From positions 1,526,871 to 1,590,870 of the forward strand of contig ML133366.1 of NCBI GenBank assembly GCA_003864495.1: a stretch of 64,000 nt of DNA, read 5' to 3'. Below the pieces are notes generated by a model that ran no database searches, was not told the DNA's origin, and saw only the letters and a program-made list of their open reading frames with translations. The DNA is from Nemopilema nomurai (Eukaryota > Cnidaria > Scyphozoa > Rhizostomeae > Rhizostomatidae). This document shows, one piece after another, positions 45,799 through 57,261 of the stretch; the first letter of the stretch is position 1, and each line of letters starts with the position of its first letter. The translations under genes were made by a program, and so were the position numbers.

Positions 45799-46023
45799 TG
45801 AAAAAAGACCCCACCCCTAATTTTTTCTTTACGATTTTTAAATATAACACTTGGCTCCAGTTTCACCCTGGCTTTTTCATTCATTCAGCGTAACGTCCTT
45901 TTCATTTTGTTTCTTATTTTTTAATTAAATTTTCTGTGCGTTGTTGTATCTGGATAACTTTTGATCTTGATGATTGTAGCATCTTGATGATACAAAAAGT
46001 TAGAAAAGAAGCGATTGATTGAT
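45799..46023 (+). repeat. 225-bp direct repeat, first copy
   Basis: Runs from TGAAAAAAGACCCCACCCC to GCGATTGATTGAT and looks identical to 47515-47739. A GATT/GATTATT microsatellite follows at 46012-46070. Confidence 0.85.
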
Positions 46024-46137
46024 TAATGATTATTGATTGATGATTGATTGATGATTATTGATTTCATTAAGAGACCGGGGAACAGGAACAGGAACAGGCA
46101 TGTTGTAGTAGCATCAAGCGACCGCAATTGTCTATAC

Positions 46138-46362
46138 TCATAACCATTGCAAGATTGGTTCATCAGAGGGGCTGGGTTCTAGTTGACATAATCTAGCAAT
46201 AGCTTTTTCGCAGTCAGTTCCCCTGCTGTTGTCAGAAACTGCCACAGCAACAGTAGCATACTTATCATTGCCGTCCCTGTTAGCTCCAGACAACAACGCG
46301 GACGTTTTTAACCTGGACCGCGGCCGATCCAGTATAGTGTTGGAGTTTAGTGCTGTATTCAT
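46138..46362 (-). CDS. Small hypothetical reading frame
   Basis: From ATG 46362 a 74-codon frame encodes a polar peptide (starts MNTALNSNTILDRPRS). It is preceded in the same frame by a charged helical stretch (about 46460-46392, QRAEELLGANGQLATLERR) that ends in a TAA. The base composition is more gene-like than its surroundings. It may be a decayed exon or an element capsid fragment. I do not recognise it. Confidence 0.2.
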   Translation of the reverse strand: MNTALNSNTILDRPRSRLKTSALLSGANRDGNDKYATVAVAVSDNSRGTDCEKAIARLCQLEPSPSDEPILQWL

Positions 46363-46470
46363 GTTTGTTTCAATGGGCGTATGTTACTCTGGTGTCGCCG
46401 ATCTCCTCTCCAGAGTCGCTAGTTGGCCGTTGGCTCCAAGGAGCTCCTCTGCCCTTTGACGGGTGTTTTC

Positions 46471-47514
46471 GTCCCGACTTGGTAAATCTAGCAACCCTCC
46501 TCATAACACCCCAAGGGGCATATGAGAAGAGCCAGTTTAGTCGCCGGCATTCCGACCCACGGCAGGTGGTACTGGGTTACGTGGTACCAGTAGCAGGATT
46601 ACCTGACCAGACCAAAATGGAAATACAGAGTCACTGGAAAGCTGTAAAAACCATGGGAAATAATTTGATTCGCAACCCGCACAAAATGCGGGAAAGGTAA
46701 TTTTCATATTCAAAGAATAGTGTGAAAGGTAATTTTCAAACAATGTGGTGCCTGGCACCGACCCTTATGTTCCACTGCGTAGACAGAGTTTTCTTTTATC
46801 TGGAAGTCATTTTGGCCTGATATTTGGACTACTAAAAGTTATCCATTTAAGTTAAATTTTGACTTTTAGTGGAAATCACTTTTAGTTCAATGTGGCATTA
46901 AGTCGTGCTCTATTCTGGTGGTTGTTAATATAAATCAATTTCTGTTGTAGGAATACGCACTACATCATAAAAAAAACCTGGATGATACTTTCTCTGCAAT
47001 TGTAATTGAGACTGACAGCAGGCAAGAGAAGCGAACAAGACTGGTATGGACTCCCTCACTAATATGTTGAATGGAAAACTTTTTTCTTCCAAACATTTTT
47101 AGATGATCATTATAAGAGTTGTACATGACAGTGATGATGAGCTGGGAATTCCAATCAAAATGTCAAAGCATGTTTTCATTTTAGAATAAGAAACTAAATA
47201 TATAGTGTTATTTTTTTAGTTCACTATGCTTTATCACTTAAGAACAAGCAATGTAAGATTAATATGTTTATCAAAGCTCTGTGAAATTGCTGACATTAAT
47301 GGGTAGATTTTATGCTTTCCCATAGGATGCGTGCCAGGAAGCAGTTTCTAACACACAGCAAGAAGACGATACTGCAATTCCTTGGGTTTCTTGTATTGGG
47401 CAGTTAAAGTGTGAACATATTTCCATATGCGAGGGAATTGTCAAGAAGGCTTCTATAACAGATGCTACACAGCAAGGTAAAAGCAACTTCATCCTTTCTA
47501 CTGACAGATGCAAA
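46471..47514. other. No gene seen
   Basis: Unique-looking sequence between the two 225-bp repeats. A short palindrome GGTGCCTGGCACC lies near 46746. Possible small exons could not be supported. Confidence 0.3.
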
Positions 47515-47739
47515 TGAAAAAAGACCCCACCCCTAATTTTTTCTTTACGATTTTTAAATATAACACTTGGCTCCAGTTTCACCCTGGCTTTTTCATTCAT
47601 TCAGCGTAACGTCCTTTTCATTTTGTTTCTTATTTTTTAATTAAATTTTCTGTGCGTTGTTGTATCTGGATAACTTTTGATCTTGATGATTGTAGCATCT
47701 TGATGATACAAAAAGTTAGAAAAGAAGCGATTGATTGAT
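47515..47739 (+). repeat. 225-bp direct repeat, second copy
   Basis: Appears identical over its full length to 45799-46023, starting 1716 bp further on. It is followed immediately by the duplicated hAT segment. Confidence 0.85.
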
Positions 47740-47740
47740 C

Positions 47741-48417
47741 AAGTTCTCTTCGGAGTGGTTTCTTGAATTTCCCCATCTAGAATATTCTATTGTCAAGGAT
47801 GCAGCCTTCTGTTTCGTCTGTCAGCTATTTCCAACAGGAGTTGGACATGTAAAAGAATTAATCCCCATAAATAAAGATCCAGGCAGCAGAGGTAAAATTC
47901 TCAAAGACGACGACAGATATTCCGCATCAATCTAGGACCATTTCAACCCAAACTTGGGTTGTATCCTCGAAATAATGACATTCCTCATTCCAAGCAATGC
48001 AGGTTCTCTTCGGAGTGGTTTCTTGAATTTCCCCATCTAGAATATTCTATTGTCAAGGATGCAGCCTTCTGTTTCGTCTGTCAGCTATTTCCAACAGGAG
48101 TTGGACATGAAAAACGTAATGATGCTTGGGCAGTGGAAGGTGTCCGTCAGTGGCAAAAAATGAAGGGCAGAGGCAAGTCAAAGCAGGAAAAATTAGCCGG
48201 CCACTTTTCAAGCAAAAGTCATGAAGCTTCGCTTGACGCATTGGTTGCATTTCAACACAAGTTTAATCACATAGACAAAATCTTAGATAAAGAACAGATA
48301 AAAATTTGCATAGAAGCAGAGGCAGAGAAGCAAAGAAATCGAGAGGCTATCAAGATCGTAATAGATTGCACGTGTTTTGGCCCGCCAAGGTTTGTCTTTC
48401 AGGGGTCAGTGATCTGA
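47741..48417 (+). pseudogene. hAT (ZMYM/DUF4371-like) N-terminal zinc-finger region, partly duplicated
   Basis: The frame at 47974-48417 contains SSEWFLEFPHLEYSIVKD and AAFCFVCQLFPTG, the TTF-type finger of hAT transposases. It is followed by EKLAGHFSSKSHEASL, the His-bearing part, and a charged helix. A segment of about 110 bp carrying the finger (47744-47850) is an exact earlier copy of 48003-48112, so the N-terminus is duplicated in tandem with other sequence between. The protein stops at 48415-48417, far short of a full transposase of 600 aa or more. A hAT catalytic and C-terminal relic on the same strand lies at 52370-53360. Confidence 0.65.
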
Positions 48418-48564
48418 AAGTGAGGCAAATGGAAATTTCCACCAACTGGTACTGCTAGTTGCATGACATTCTAACCAATGCCAAAATGACATAGCACTTA
48501 TTTAAAAGCAGTAAAAACAGATTTCATTTGGCTTCAACTCATCATGAATGTCATATATTTTAAT

Positions 48565-49190
48565 TTATATCAACATAAATGTTTCAAAAAATGTTGCTAA
48601 GTTTGGTAACATTACAGTTTTCCAAAAATGACAGTCACATTCCAAACGTTGCACATATATATCTATGTCAGTATAAACAATAATGTCTAGCCATGGAAGG
48701 CCAATTATGTTCATTATTCCTTGGCATTGATAATAATAATGATGCTTTTCTTTCAAACTTGGCCCAGATCCTGAATCTCCCATGAAAAAGTTTTTATCTT
48801 GGCATGAATCTTGAACAGTTAAGTTCCTTTTTGTGTAAGGACACTTAATCTCAATGCCACCTAGAAGCATCCCACCTTGAATTATCAACACATCAGGGCT
48901 TGCACCAAGCCATGGCCATTTAGGGTTGATCATCAGACCACACTCAACAACATTACTTTGGTGGCAGAATTCTGTTTTGTACCTTTCTAAAGCTACCTTT
49001 TCCTTTTCAATGCCCCATTGTAACCCTGCTGTATTTTGCCCAGTTCCACCCCTCCTTTTAGCTATTTGATCAAGAATAGATTTTGGAAACACATTTTCCC
49101 TTCATCTTAAGATTCTGCCAAAAAGAGATGATGTCAGTCGCTTTGACCTTTCTAAGAACCAGCGGTGGCTGCTGCCTGTTTTCTTGTTTC
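48565..49190 (-). pseudogene. YqaJ-like nuclease (viral recombinase family) fragment
   Basis: The frame from about 49190 starts RLTSSLFGRIL, is interrupted by TGA at 49102-49104, and continues in the same frame to 48565. Core motifs of the PD-(D/E)XK YqaJ fold are visible: WLGASPDVLI (Asp), GGIEIKCPY (Glu-x-Lys) and YYYQCQGIMNI, followed by a C-terminal part with FWKTVMLPNLATFFE. YqaJ proteins are exonuclease-like recombinases of phages. In animals they accompany ISL2EU-type transposons, two of which lie 5-9 kb to the left. The N-terminal end and any fused domains are not visible. Confidence 0.7.
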
Positions 49191-49408
49191 TTTTTCAATC
49201 ACCATAATATCTTGTAAAGTGACTCCAACATTATGGGATATACTGTGTGAATTGGCCTTGACAAAAAGACTACAATACATCTCTGCATGCATGTTTTTGA
49301 AAATATCATATGACTTTTCCAAATAATTGCTGGATGGTGCTAATTCTTGTGCTGGCTTTCCAGAGTGTTCAAAAAGTCACAAGGTTTAAACTCATTGTCT
49401 TTCAGAGT
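49191..49408. other. No gene seen
   Basis: Short spacer between the YqaJ relic and the Helitron block. Confidence 0.3.
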
Positions 49409-52357
49409 TTCACAAAAGATGAAGGGCTGAGGCTCCCCCGTCCTAGCGATTGTCACATGGGTGCGAGTGATGCACTCGAAGGATGGCGAGTCATTTTTCG
49501 TTGACAACTCTCGTTTCATGTATGGCTGTGCATTACGTCATTTCACCGCACTATATTTTTCAACTTTGTGCGCAAAAATCAGTAGTAAATGGTTTCAGAA
49601 CCAAGTTGAGATGTAGAGTCGAAATGCTTCAATTCTTGGCGGACTTTGGTTACATGCACATGCAAGATCGAGTGCACGTTCCATTGCAGTTTGACCGTGT
49701 CCAGAAGCGGCAATCAATCAACTTGACAACTTGATAATGTTAACACCCTTCAAGGAACCTTTTTCCAGCGAGTCATGAGGCCAAGCGACCGCTGCAGGAA
49801 ACAAACAACACGACATGACACCTTCCTATTTGCCAAGTCCAAAAAAGCTGACACGAAAAACTTGCTTCTTTGGCCGTTTACTCATCGTTTTGGAAAATAT
49901 TGGGGATAGATTACACTGCCAATGTTTTTCTCAAAGTTTTAGAAAATGTGAGCGGATTAAGCTTAGAATTGTTTGAGGGCTACCCTGTCAATTCTTTATC
50001 GAAGAACAGTTGATCACAAGAAAAATCTCCATGTTTAACCTGATTAACCTGACGTGATTCAAAATGCTTCGCTTTTAGACCTTTTCGTCATCTAAATTGA
50101 TTCCTATGTTGCCCCAAATCGGCTCTGACTCTATTTATGGACGACTGGCGAAACTTTGAAATCCCTTAAATTCGACCACGCGAAGCCTGTCCTTTAATTC
50201 TTGCGAAGTATAAAGTGGAAAATCGCTGCCAATCCTAGTTACTTTTATAGACAAAAACTGAAAAAATTCCTTACTGCTATCGACCTTTGTTCAAGTGCCT
50301 TCGGGGGCTCTCCCATGCAGAAAAGCGACCCTTTTGCCAGCACAAACAGAAAATTGCTCTTAGTTATTTTTATCTTCTCTCGGGCTTTCTTAAAAATTCA
50401 GCCACTCTTTCAACTGTCCTATTGAAATGGTTTTTGCTCATTTAGCTCACTACGCTGTCCCATGCGTTTCGTGTAATTTAAAGAAAACACCGCGAAACAA
50501 AATCTTGACATAACAAAATGAAAATTTGCAGACACCCAAAATGGCTTTGCTGCGGTTCTAAGCTGACTATTGCCACCAATAGGCACCAAATTAATTCTAG
50601 AGTTGCAGTAATCCAAACAATGCTACCAACACTAAAGAAACAACACGAGAATCAGGAAACGTCCAATCGAAAAGAACGCATCGTCATCCACCAAAAAAAT
50701 TAAATAAATACAACATAAAAACGTAGGGTTTTAAAGTTCGTACGGTAGTCTCTCGTCTATTGAAAACGGAGTTCTTGCTCTTCCTTTCTTCGTCCCAACA
50801 CGGCAACAGTGGATAACATTTGCCCCACGCCATGACCCTGCAAGAAAGGAAAACTCGTTAAAAGAGAGGTCCGCTCAAAAACGCAATCGAAAAGGGCCAC
50901 AAAAAAGCAGCAGTTACTGATTATAGAATGCATCAAACATGTTCTTTACTGCTAAAGCTATTTAGAGCTATTTAGAGTGAAGAAAGCCCTCGAGGCATGG
51001 CAGAAGGAGGTCAACAGGTCAGTCGACCAGGTGCGAAAATTTAGCACAAAAGCTAGTTTCTAGAGAAAAAACAGAACAACGACGATCGTAAAGCAATAAA
51101 ACAAACTTACTTTGCTTCGATTTTGAGGGCACCAAGTTTTCAGCATTTTGAAGCCAGCAAGAGGGCCAGGCGGGGGCGGGGGCGTCCTCATGATTTTTTC
51201 TGCTGCTACCGCAAGCTTCGGCTAGATTTCTTTCTAAAAAATAGGAAAATCCAAAAAAATAAAATCTCTTGTAGCATCATTTTAAGAAAGCAATCAAATG
51301 AGTAGCAAGAAAAAATTCTCGAAAGCAAGCAAGCTCGTGGGTAGCAAATTTTTTGAAACAAATGGAAGCTACCCCAGCGGAAATGCATTGGAAAAATCGT
51401 GAAAAACGCACGGAAATTTAGTTTAACATCAGGAATATCATCAGATCGAAAGGAGAAACGAAAGTTACTTACTGTAAGGCAGCTTTCAATGGTGAAATTC
51501 CCAAAAACGCAATGAAAAGCAGCTCCAAAAATGAGCATGTCCAAACCCCATGGGTAGCAAGCATAAAATGATCCCTGCCCAGTCCCGAGCACGCTGTTGT
51601 TCTCTACTACCAATCTTCGCCCTGTTGCTCTGCTGCGACGCGTCACTCACGTCGGCAACTTGCATTTCGATTGGTGGAAGAGGACTCTCTTTTGTCCCCA
51701 AACAATGGAGGGTGGCAGAGCGAGGCTGGTGACTGGGGCAAGTTCGGCCGATCGAGGGCAAGAAAATTTTCTCCCCTTGGCCTGGAAATCGCGAATCGAA
51801 GCAAAAACACGGCGAATTTCGAGAAAACGCTTGCGAATTTTGGAAAAAAAATTACACATCTAAAAAAGGCACTCTGGGCGAACCGTACCGCTAGGAAAGG
51901 GGGAACGTGTCACGAACCGTTCGGGAACCAGAGCTCGGAGAATGCGGACGACCGGCAAGCAGCTCTCAGAAAAGTGGCAATGTCCACCAAAAATAAGGAA
52001 AATTTTAATAAAAACCACCCACGATCGAAGACGAATGCTCGCCGAAGCGAGGGGTATAAAGACCTTGAGGATGGGGTTTGCCGTGGGGGCAGGAGAGCGC
52101 CGAGAAGGCGATCGGGAAAGGGTCGACTCGGAGAAAAACGGACTTTTCGGTCAAAAATCGATGAGCCTGGCAAGGGGAAAACACGCCTTGCAAAACAAAA
52201 ACCATCTGGGAAGAATTGGGAAGCGGAATTTCGAAGCTGGGTGCAGCCGTTTTCGTGTTTATTTTGTTGAATTTAGTAGGACTCCGAGATCAAAGTTTCC
52301 GACGGGACATCAAAGAGGTGCCGCCTCATGAATGATAGGCATTTTAGTATATGTAGA
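49409..52357 (-). repeat. Helitron-associated repeat block, copy 4
   Basis: The left edge carries the outer part of the Helitron 3' block in plus orientation (CCCCGTCCTAGCGATTGTC, about 49437) without hairpin or CTAG. It jumps at about 49545 into the repeat block. The block has only one exon-like module. It ends with CCGCCTCATGAATGATAGG and TCTACATATACTAAAA (minus strand, 52357). Right of it the hAT C-terminal relic begins. Confidence 0.6.
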
Positions 52358-53390
52358 ATATGGATATAGAGGGTGCACTCGCGCTGAGAAATCACTCCGT
52401 AACACGCTGGGTTGCCCGCTCCGACTCAATTACGGCGGTTTGGGCAACTTTTGACGGAATTTTTTCTGCACTAAACATGGAGATGGAATCAGCAGATGCG
52501 ACGACCAAAATAGAAGCAAAGAATCTCCTTCGAAAGTTCAAATCTTTCGAGTTCATTGTAGCATCAAGGTTTATCTGAAATGTTATGTCAAAGACAAATA
52601 TCTTCACAAAGCAAGTTCAAGCTATCGATTTGAACATCGTGGACGCTTTAGAGGCCCTTGATGCGACCATCAACACTTTAAAATATTTAAGGGCGGATGT
52701 AGATGACATAAATCGTTAAATAGATGCTGCTATTGCTTTTAGTGTTCAACGTGGTCTTGATGCGCAATCTGAGTTTGCAAAGAACCACAGAAGACGAGTG
52801 GCACCACAAAGAATTGATGATGCCCCAGAGACTGCAATTCATTTAGACTTAACAGCATTTTACCGGAAAGAATTTCTGCAAGTGCTCGACGCCCAGATAT
52901 CATTGCTTGACGAGAACTTAAAAATGGCTTTGAAGATTATTGAGCCCGCAATTTAACTATTGAAACCCCTATATGAGAATGAAATGGTTACCAGGGATGT
53001 GTCATCACTGACACAACTTTTCCAACAAGTGTCAAACCAGACGAGGGCTCGCTTGAAGTTTAGTTAAACGTTTGCCGTAACCGTTGCTCCATTTGAAAAC
53101 AAACATTGCTTATATTCCAGATGCCTTCAATTATCGTTTAGAATACAAAAATCTTTCCCATTAACATTGAGGTGTTTTAAGCTTATCCTTACAGCTCCAG
53201 TGACGTCTGCTTCAAGTCAGCTTAGCTTTTCAATGCTTAAAATTGTTAAAACTTAAATTAGCAGTAGCATGGGTCAGGAAAGACTGCAGAATCTTATGAC
53301 ATTGGCATGCGAGAAGGATATAACATATCGTATTGTTCTAGATCACATTGTTACGTAATGGGCAAAGCTGTCAAAAAGTGGGCGTCTAAT
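52358..53390 (+). pseudogene. hAT transposase C-terminal half, decayed
   Basis: A first block (about 52366-52578) reads SVTRWVARSDSITAVWATFD, typical of the hAT region after the second catalytic Asp, where a Trp/Arg pair is conserved. Further blocks with stops (52560-53060) are helical. The last (53190-53360) keeps QERLQNLMTLACEKDI, the end of the hAT dimerisation domain, preceded by a decayed Ser-Phe-Ser-x-Leu-Lys motif. At least five stops are present. It starts right at a Helitron 5'-type end, so the Helitron block probably split or truncated it. Confidence 0.65.
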
Positions 53391-54125
53391 TAGCCTTTGA
53401 AACAATTAAAGAAATTATATCAAGCATATAATATGTCTGTTTTAGTTTTTTAAAAGATGATAATCTTTTGAAAGTGATTTATCTGCTGTGCATCCTCTTT
53501 GGTGTCCTTTCAATCTTGCAGCTTCGCCTATATTTACAACTAAATCTACACTTTCACCAACATTGATTTTGAAAATAGGATAAAAAGCTGAGGTTTTGTA
53601 AGTAATTACTTAAAGAAATCTGTTCTTAATGGCCAGATGCCGAACTTGTACTCACTAAATAAACATTAGTTTATGCTTTTGGTCCATGACAAGTCTGTAT
53701 GCGCAAACTTGCATGCCTTCAGAATGAATTTGATAAGTTTTGAATGGACGTCCTTAATGCTTTTGTTGGAATGTAACCTACTGTCAGTTATAGCTATGTG
53801 TATTCTCGTTTTCTGGTATATTTTTTGCTGCTCTTGACGCTTCGGAAAAGTTCTAGCTGCCACTTACCTCCAGCTTCAACACATTATCATGCTATTTGCA
53901 AGGGAAATGAAAGCCTGAAAAAAGTTGTACAAGACGTTCCTCCCATAAACCATTACAACAAACACTAAATCAAAAGGAAGAAAAAGATCAAATATTTGGG
54001 GATTGTTTGTTCCCATAAATTCCCATTTCACACTCTTCCCATTATTTGTTCCCATTTCACACTCTTTTTGAGATTTTGTCCCAAATCTCCTGGTAATAAC
54101 CAGAGTTTATGGGACGTTGACAGAC
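53391..54125. other. No gene seen; short repeats
   Basis: TTCCCATTTCACACTCTT occurs twice near 54022 and 54050. ACGTTCCTCCCATAAA near 53934 is a loose inverse of TTTATGGGACGT near 54108, so a decayed MITE of about 190 bp is possible. Confidence 0.35.
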
Positions 54126-54129
54126 AGCA

Positions 54130-54740
54130 AGCTTTCCTATGCTGCTAGGTCAAATGCAACCCCAGACCATCACAGAAGCTGTATTGACAAATGTTGGCTG
54201 GAAATATTTAGGTCCTCCAGACTCAAACACTCCCCAATCATGTAGACAAAACTGGCTTTCATCTGAAAAAAATTACACCCTCCCACTGGGTCAAGGGCCA
54301 TTAGAGCAACGCAGACATCCATTTTACCTGGTAAGATCTTTTTTTCCAAATGAACAATCTTTTCTTCCTCATGTAGCTGTTCAATCCCAGCTTCTTTAAA
54401 TATTTTCTTACCAAACATTTCGGCTGGTTCTCTGTACGGAATTGTTCAGATAAAGTCGACTTTCTTTCCCTAAAGTTGCGAAACGTAATTGGCAAGAAAT
54501 ACGACAATTGGCTCTCGCTCCTCTTCTCGAAAATTTTTGTGGACAGCCATTCCTTGGCTATTTGGCAATGCAACCGATCTTTTTGAAATTTTTCCAAATG
54601 TTACATGCACCTGACTTGCTGCAGCCAAACTTGCCTAGCAATTTCTGCAAAATTAATTTCCCGCATTTCTCAAATATTTACCACTGCTCGTTCGTTTTCT
54701 GAAAAAATCTTGAGCTTTCATCATGTCTACTGAAACACGT
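54130..54740 (-). pseudogene. Second Tc1/mariner-like transposase relic
   Basis: The minus strand has segments in changing frames: a degenerate helix-turn-helix part (about 54700-54500), RKYLKKLGLNSYMRKKR (about 54415-54365) matching the end of the Tc1 DNA-binding region, then a shifted WPLTQWEGVIFF (about 54300) that corresponds to the VIFSDE first catalytic motif with the Asp lost. The remainder up to 54130 is weakly similar. It is shorter and more decayed than the copy at 1609. The rest of the catalytic domain is absent. Confidence 0.45.
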
Positions 54741-54894
54741 TATTTAGTATTTATTTCAGCAAAAAATTTAGGTGAAAAATAAGTTTTTTTAAAATTAAAA
54801 CAATGTTTTGGTATCTTTGCCAACGCCATTAAAATTTTCCCGCCACAATACGGCTAAAGTTTGTTTATGGCCGCATATTATTCATGCCTTGGTG
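54741..54894. other. AT-rich spacer
   Basis: No feature seen. Confidence 0.3.
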
Positions 54895-54925
54895 CAGTGG
54901 CGGCGCTAGCCAAACAGCGGGAACA
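54895..54925 (-). repeat. hAT-type terminal repeat
   Basis: CAGTGGCGGCGCTAGCC at 54895 fits the CAGxGGCG-type ends of hAT elements. It is 0.5 kb beyond the stop of the minus-strand hAT relic. The opposite end was not found, consistent with truncation where the relic abuts BEL/Pao sequence. Confidence 0.45.
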
Positions 54926-55426
54926 ACAGGAGGGGGCATGGGGCGGAGCCCCTAATTTTTTTAGGACCATGCTTTTTTTAATGTGGGAAACGCCCTTCTC
55001 CATGATTTGAAACACCCTTTTACCAATAGAAAATGACCATGTTTGCAGCAATTGAGGCTTTTAAGTTGCTTCCCTACATTAAAGAATAGCGCAGTTGTCA
55101 AAATCTTTTGATTATGAAAATAAACAAACTCTTTACTCTTTATTCTGAAATAAACAAACTACTTTTTTGGCAAGAAACAAGGTATAACAAAAATACAAAA
55201 AGCTCCTGATTATGAAAATATTGATGGAGAAAAAACAGTTTATTAAGATTTCTTATCCTATTTGAACAATTTCTATCAGCAGTTGAATTTGTCAAAGGCA
55301 CTTTGTCCCGATAGTTACCATAGCGACAGTTAACTTGAGTCTAGTCTCAATAACTACTGGTAGGTTTTTTTGACACTTGTACATATGATTTTCGTTCCAG
55401 ATGCAAAATTTCAAAATGTCGATTAG

Positions 55427-56663
55427 TTATAGCAATAGCTTGCAGTGGTTAGCTAGCTTAAAAACTTCTACTAATTTGCTTAGCGCGATGTTATCGGCAA
55501 TGTCCCGTTCACTACTTATTTGCACAAGATCTTCAAGTCTGTCAGGAGACATAGCAGCCCATAAATAGTTATTAATTATTTTGACTTTGCTGTGACTGCG
55601 CTCACATGATGCCACAGTAACTGGCATGGTTGCAACAATTGTAATAACTCGAAACAAGTCAGCAACAAATTGTGCAAATCATTCTTGCTAAAAATATCAA
55701 GCAGCGAGGGCAAGCACATCCAAGGTTTCCTTTTATCTTTCCTTTCCTTCACATCTTTTTGGTACTTATCATATTCGCTTTTCCATTCACAGCATTGCTG
55801 TGATTGAGAAAAAAGGAGAAACTGCTGCCCAGCCCGATTGCTATCAAGCTTATAAAATTTAGCTATTGCCTCGATTTTTGACACATTTGCTGGAGAGAGA
55901 TTGCGTGGATGAAAAACCGTTGCATGTGACATCATTTCACATGCTTGGTCAGGAAAGCGCTTGTCGAGTTCATTCAGCATTTTATCTACAAATGGAAAGT
56001 AGAGCTCTCGTCTGAAGCATTCCAAATCTGATTCACCATCTGGTCGATTGCATGGAACACTTGATGTTTCAAGAATTGTTTGCCCATCTGTGACACAAGC
56101 TGGGATTGTACGCCGACGTTTTGATTGCAAAGCTGCTGATTTCGGATCGGTGAAGCTTGTATCCAGAATTTGCCTGCCACACTTTTCAGCAAAAGAAGTC
56201 GCTTTGACGAAGAAGGTGTCGAACTCCTTGTCAGAACGAAATGATTCCGTCATGGCTCTCAGATCCCGAAAGGCCGCCACTCCAGAAGTGAGATCCATAT
56301 CTTCGCTTTGGAGATACTCTGAAGCATATTGACTCAACGAAAAGCATTTCTTGAGTATGAGGCAAGCTGCTACACATCAAGCAGGCCAGCTTCTGTCAAG
56401 TGCTGCTGCACATCTTCGTCCTTGCCAGACATATTTGCAGCACCATCCAAGCCTTTCCCAATTAGATTTTTCAGCGGAAGCTTGAGGTCGTCCAATGTCT
56501 TGTTTAACACTTCAGCTAAAGATTTCCCTTTCAGGCTGGACACCTGCACAAGCCTGATACACCGTTCAGTTATTTTAAAATCTGTCACATACCGAGGTAT
56601 AATTGACATGAAAGCTCTTTTGTGAGAAGTTACTTCGTCACACTCAATAGAAAAGTTACTTCC
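55427..56663 (-). pseudogene. hAT transposase (ZMYM1-like group), 5'-truncated and frameshifted
   Basis: Starting at about 56663 the minus strand reads FSIECDEVTSHKRAF (first catalytic region), GKGLDGAANMSGK (second catalytic Asp) and VQQHLTEAG. A gap and frame change near 56350 follow, then a long open part (56337-55680) of helical sequence with WKSEYDKYQKD. Another shift near 55650 leads to the C-terminal dimerisation region (TIVATMPVTVASCERSHSKVK, then MSPDRLEDLVQISSE). The N-terminal finger and the block between the second Asp and the helical part are missing. It joins BEL/Pao reverse transcriptase in frame at the codon near 56664, which looks like a chance fusion. Confidence 0.7.
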
Positions 56664-57261
56664 CTTTAATTCCTCTAGTTCCTCTGGTTTGTTTGCTGAT
56701 AACAGCAGGTCATCAACGTAGATGCTTTGTCGAATTTCTTCAACTTCCTCTGGGTATTCACTCTCCTTACTGCGGAGGAGCTGCTCAATGGTCCCTCCTA
56801 AAAAAAGGCCATTGGGACAATCCAAATAAGACTCGTGTGAAACGAAGAGTCTCCTTTCTGTTCCGATCCATGTCTGTCACCCAATGAAATCGTAGGACAT
56901 CCCGCTCGGCCTCTCTCAGGGCTGATTTATACGTCGCGCTTATCTCGCACCGAATGAAATACTTTGCCTCTTCACAATCTAAGTATCGATTAGATTCAAC
57001 ATTAGCACGGCGTATAAATACAATTTGCAATTTAGCTCGTTACAAATGCTAGGTGCGACTCAAGTTCGTCATGGTCAGCCGTGCTACACGACCAAAGCGT
57101 GAGTTGGCTTTAGACGTCGCGCTTTTGATGACTTGAATCAAATAGTGTTTTTTCCAGTCCGTCAAATACATTAGTTGCGCAAGCGCAGTGGTGCTAAGTT
57201 TTTGTTGGCGCCAAAGTATAGTTGGGTTGTTCTTGCTTCTTGTATTCATCTCTGAAGGAAA

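Noticed and set aside
46138..46362. Confident protein-coding gene
   Set aside because: Kept only as a low-confidence frame. No domain, intron or conserved context was found.
45799..47739. LTR retrotransposon bounded by the 225-bp repeats
   Set aside because: The repeats lack TG...CA ends, there is no primer-binding site or polypurine tract, and no gag or pol lies between them.
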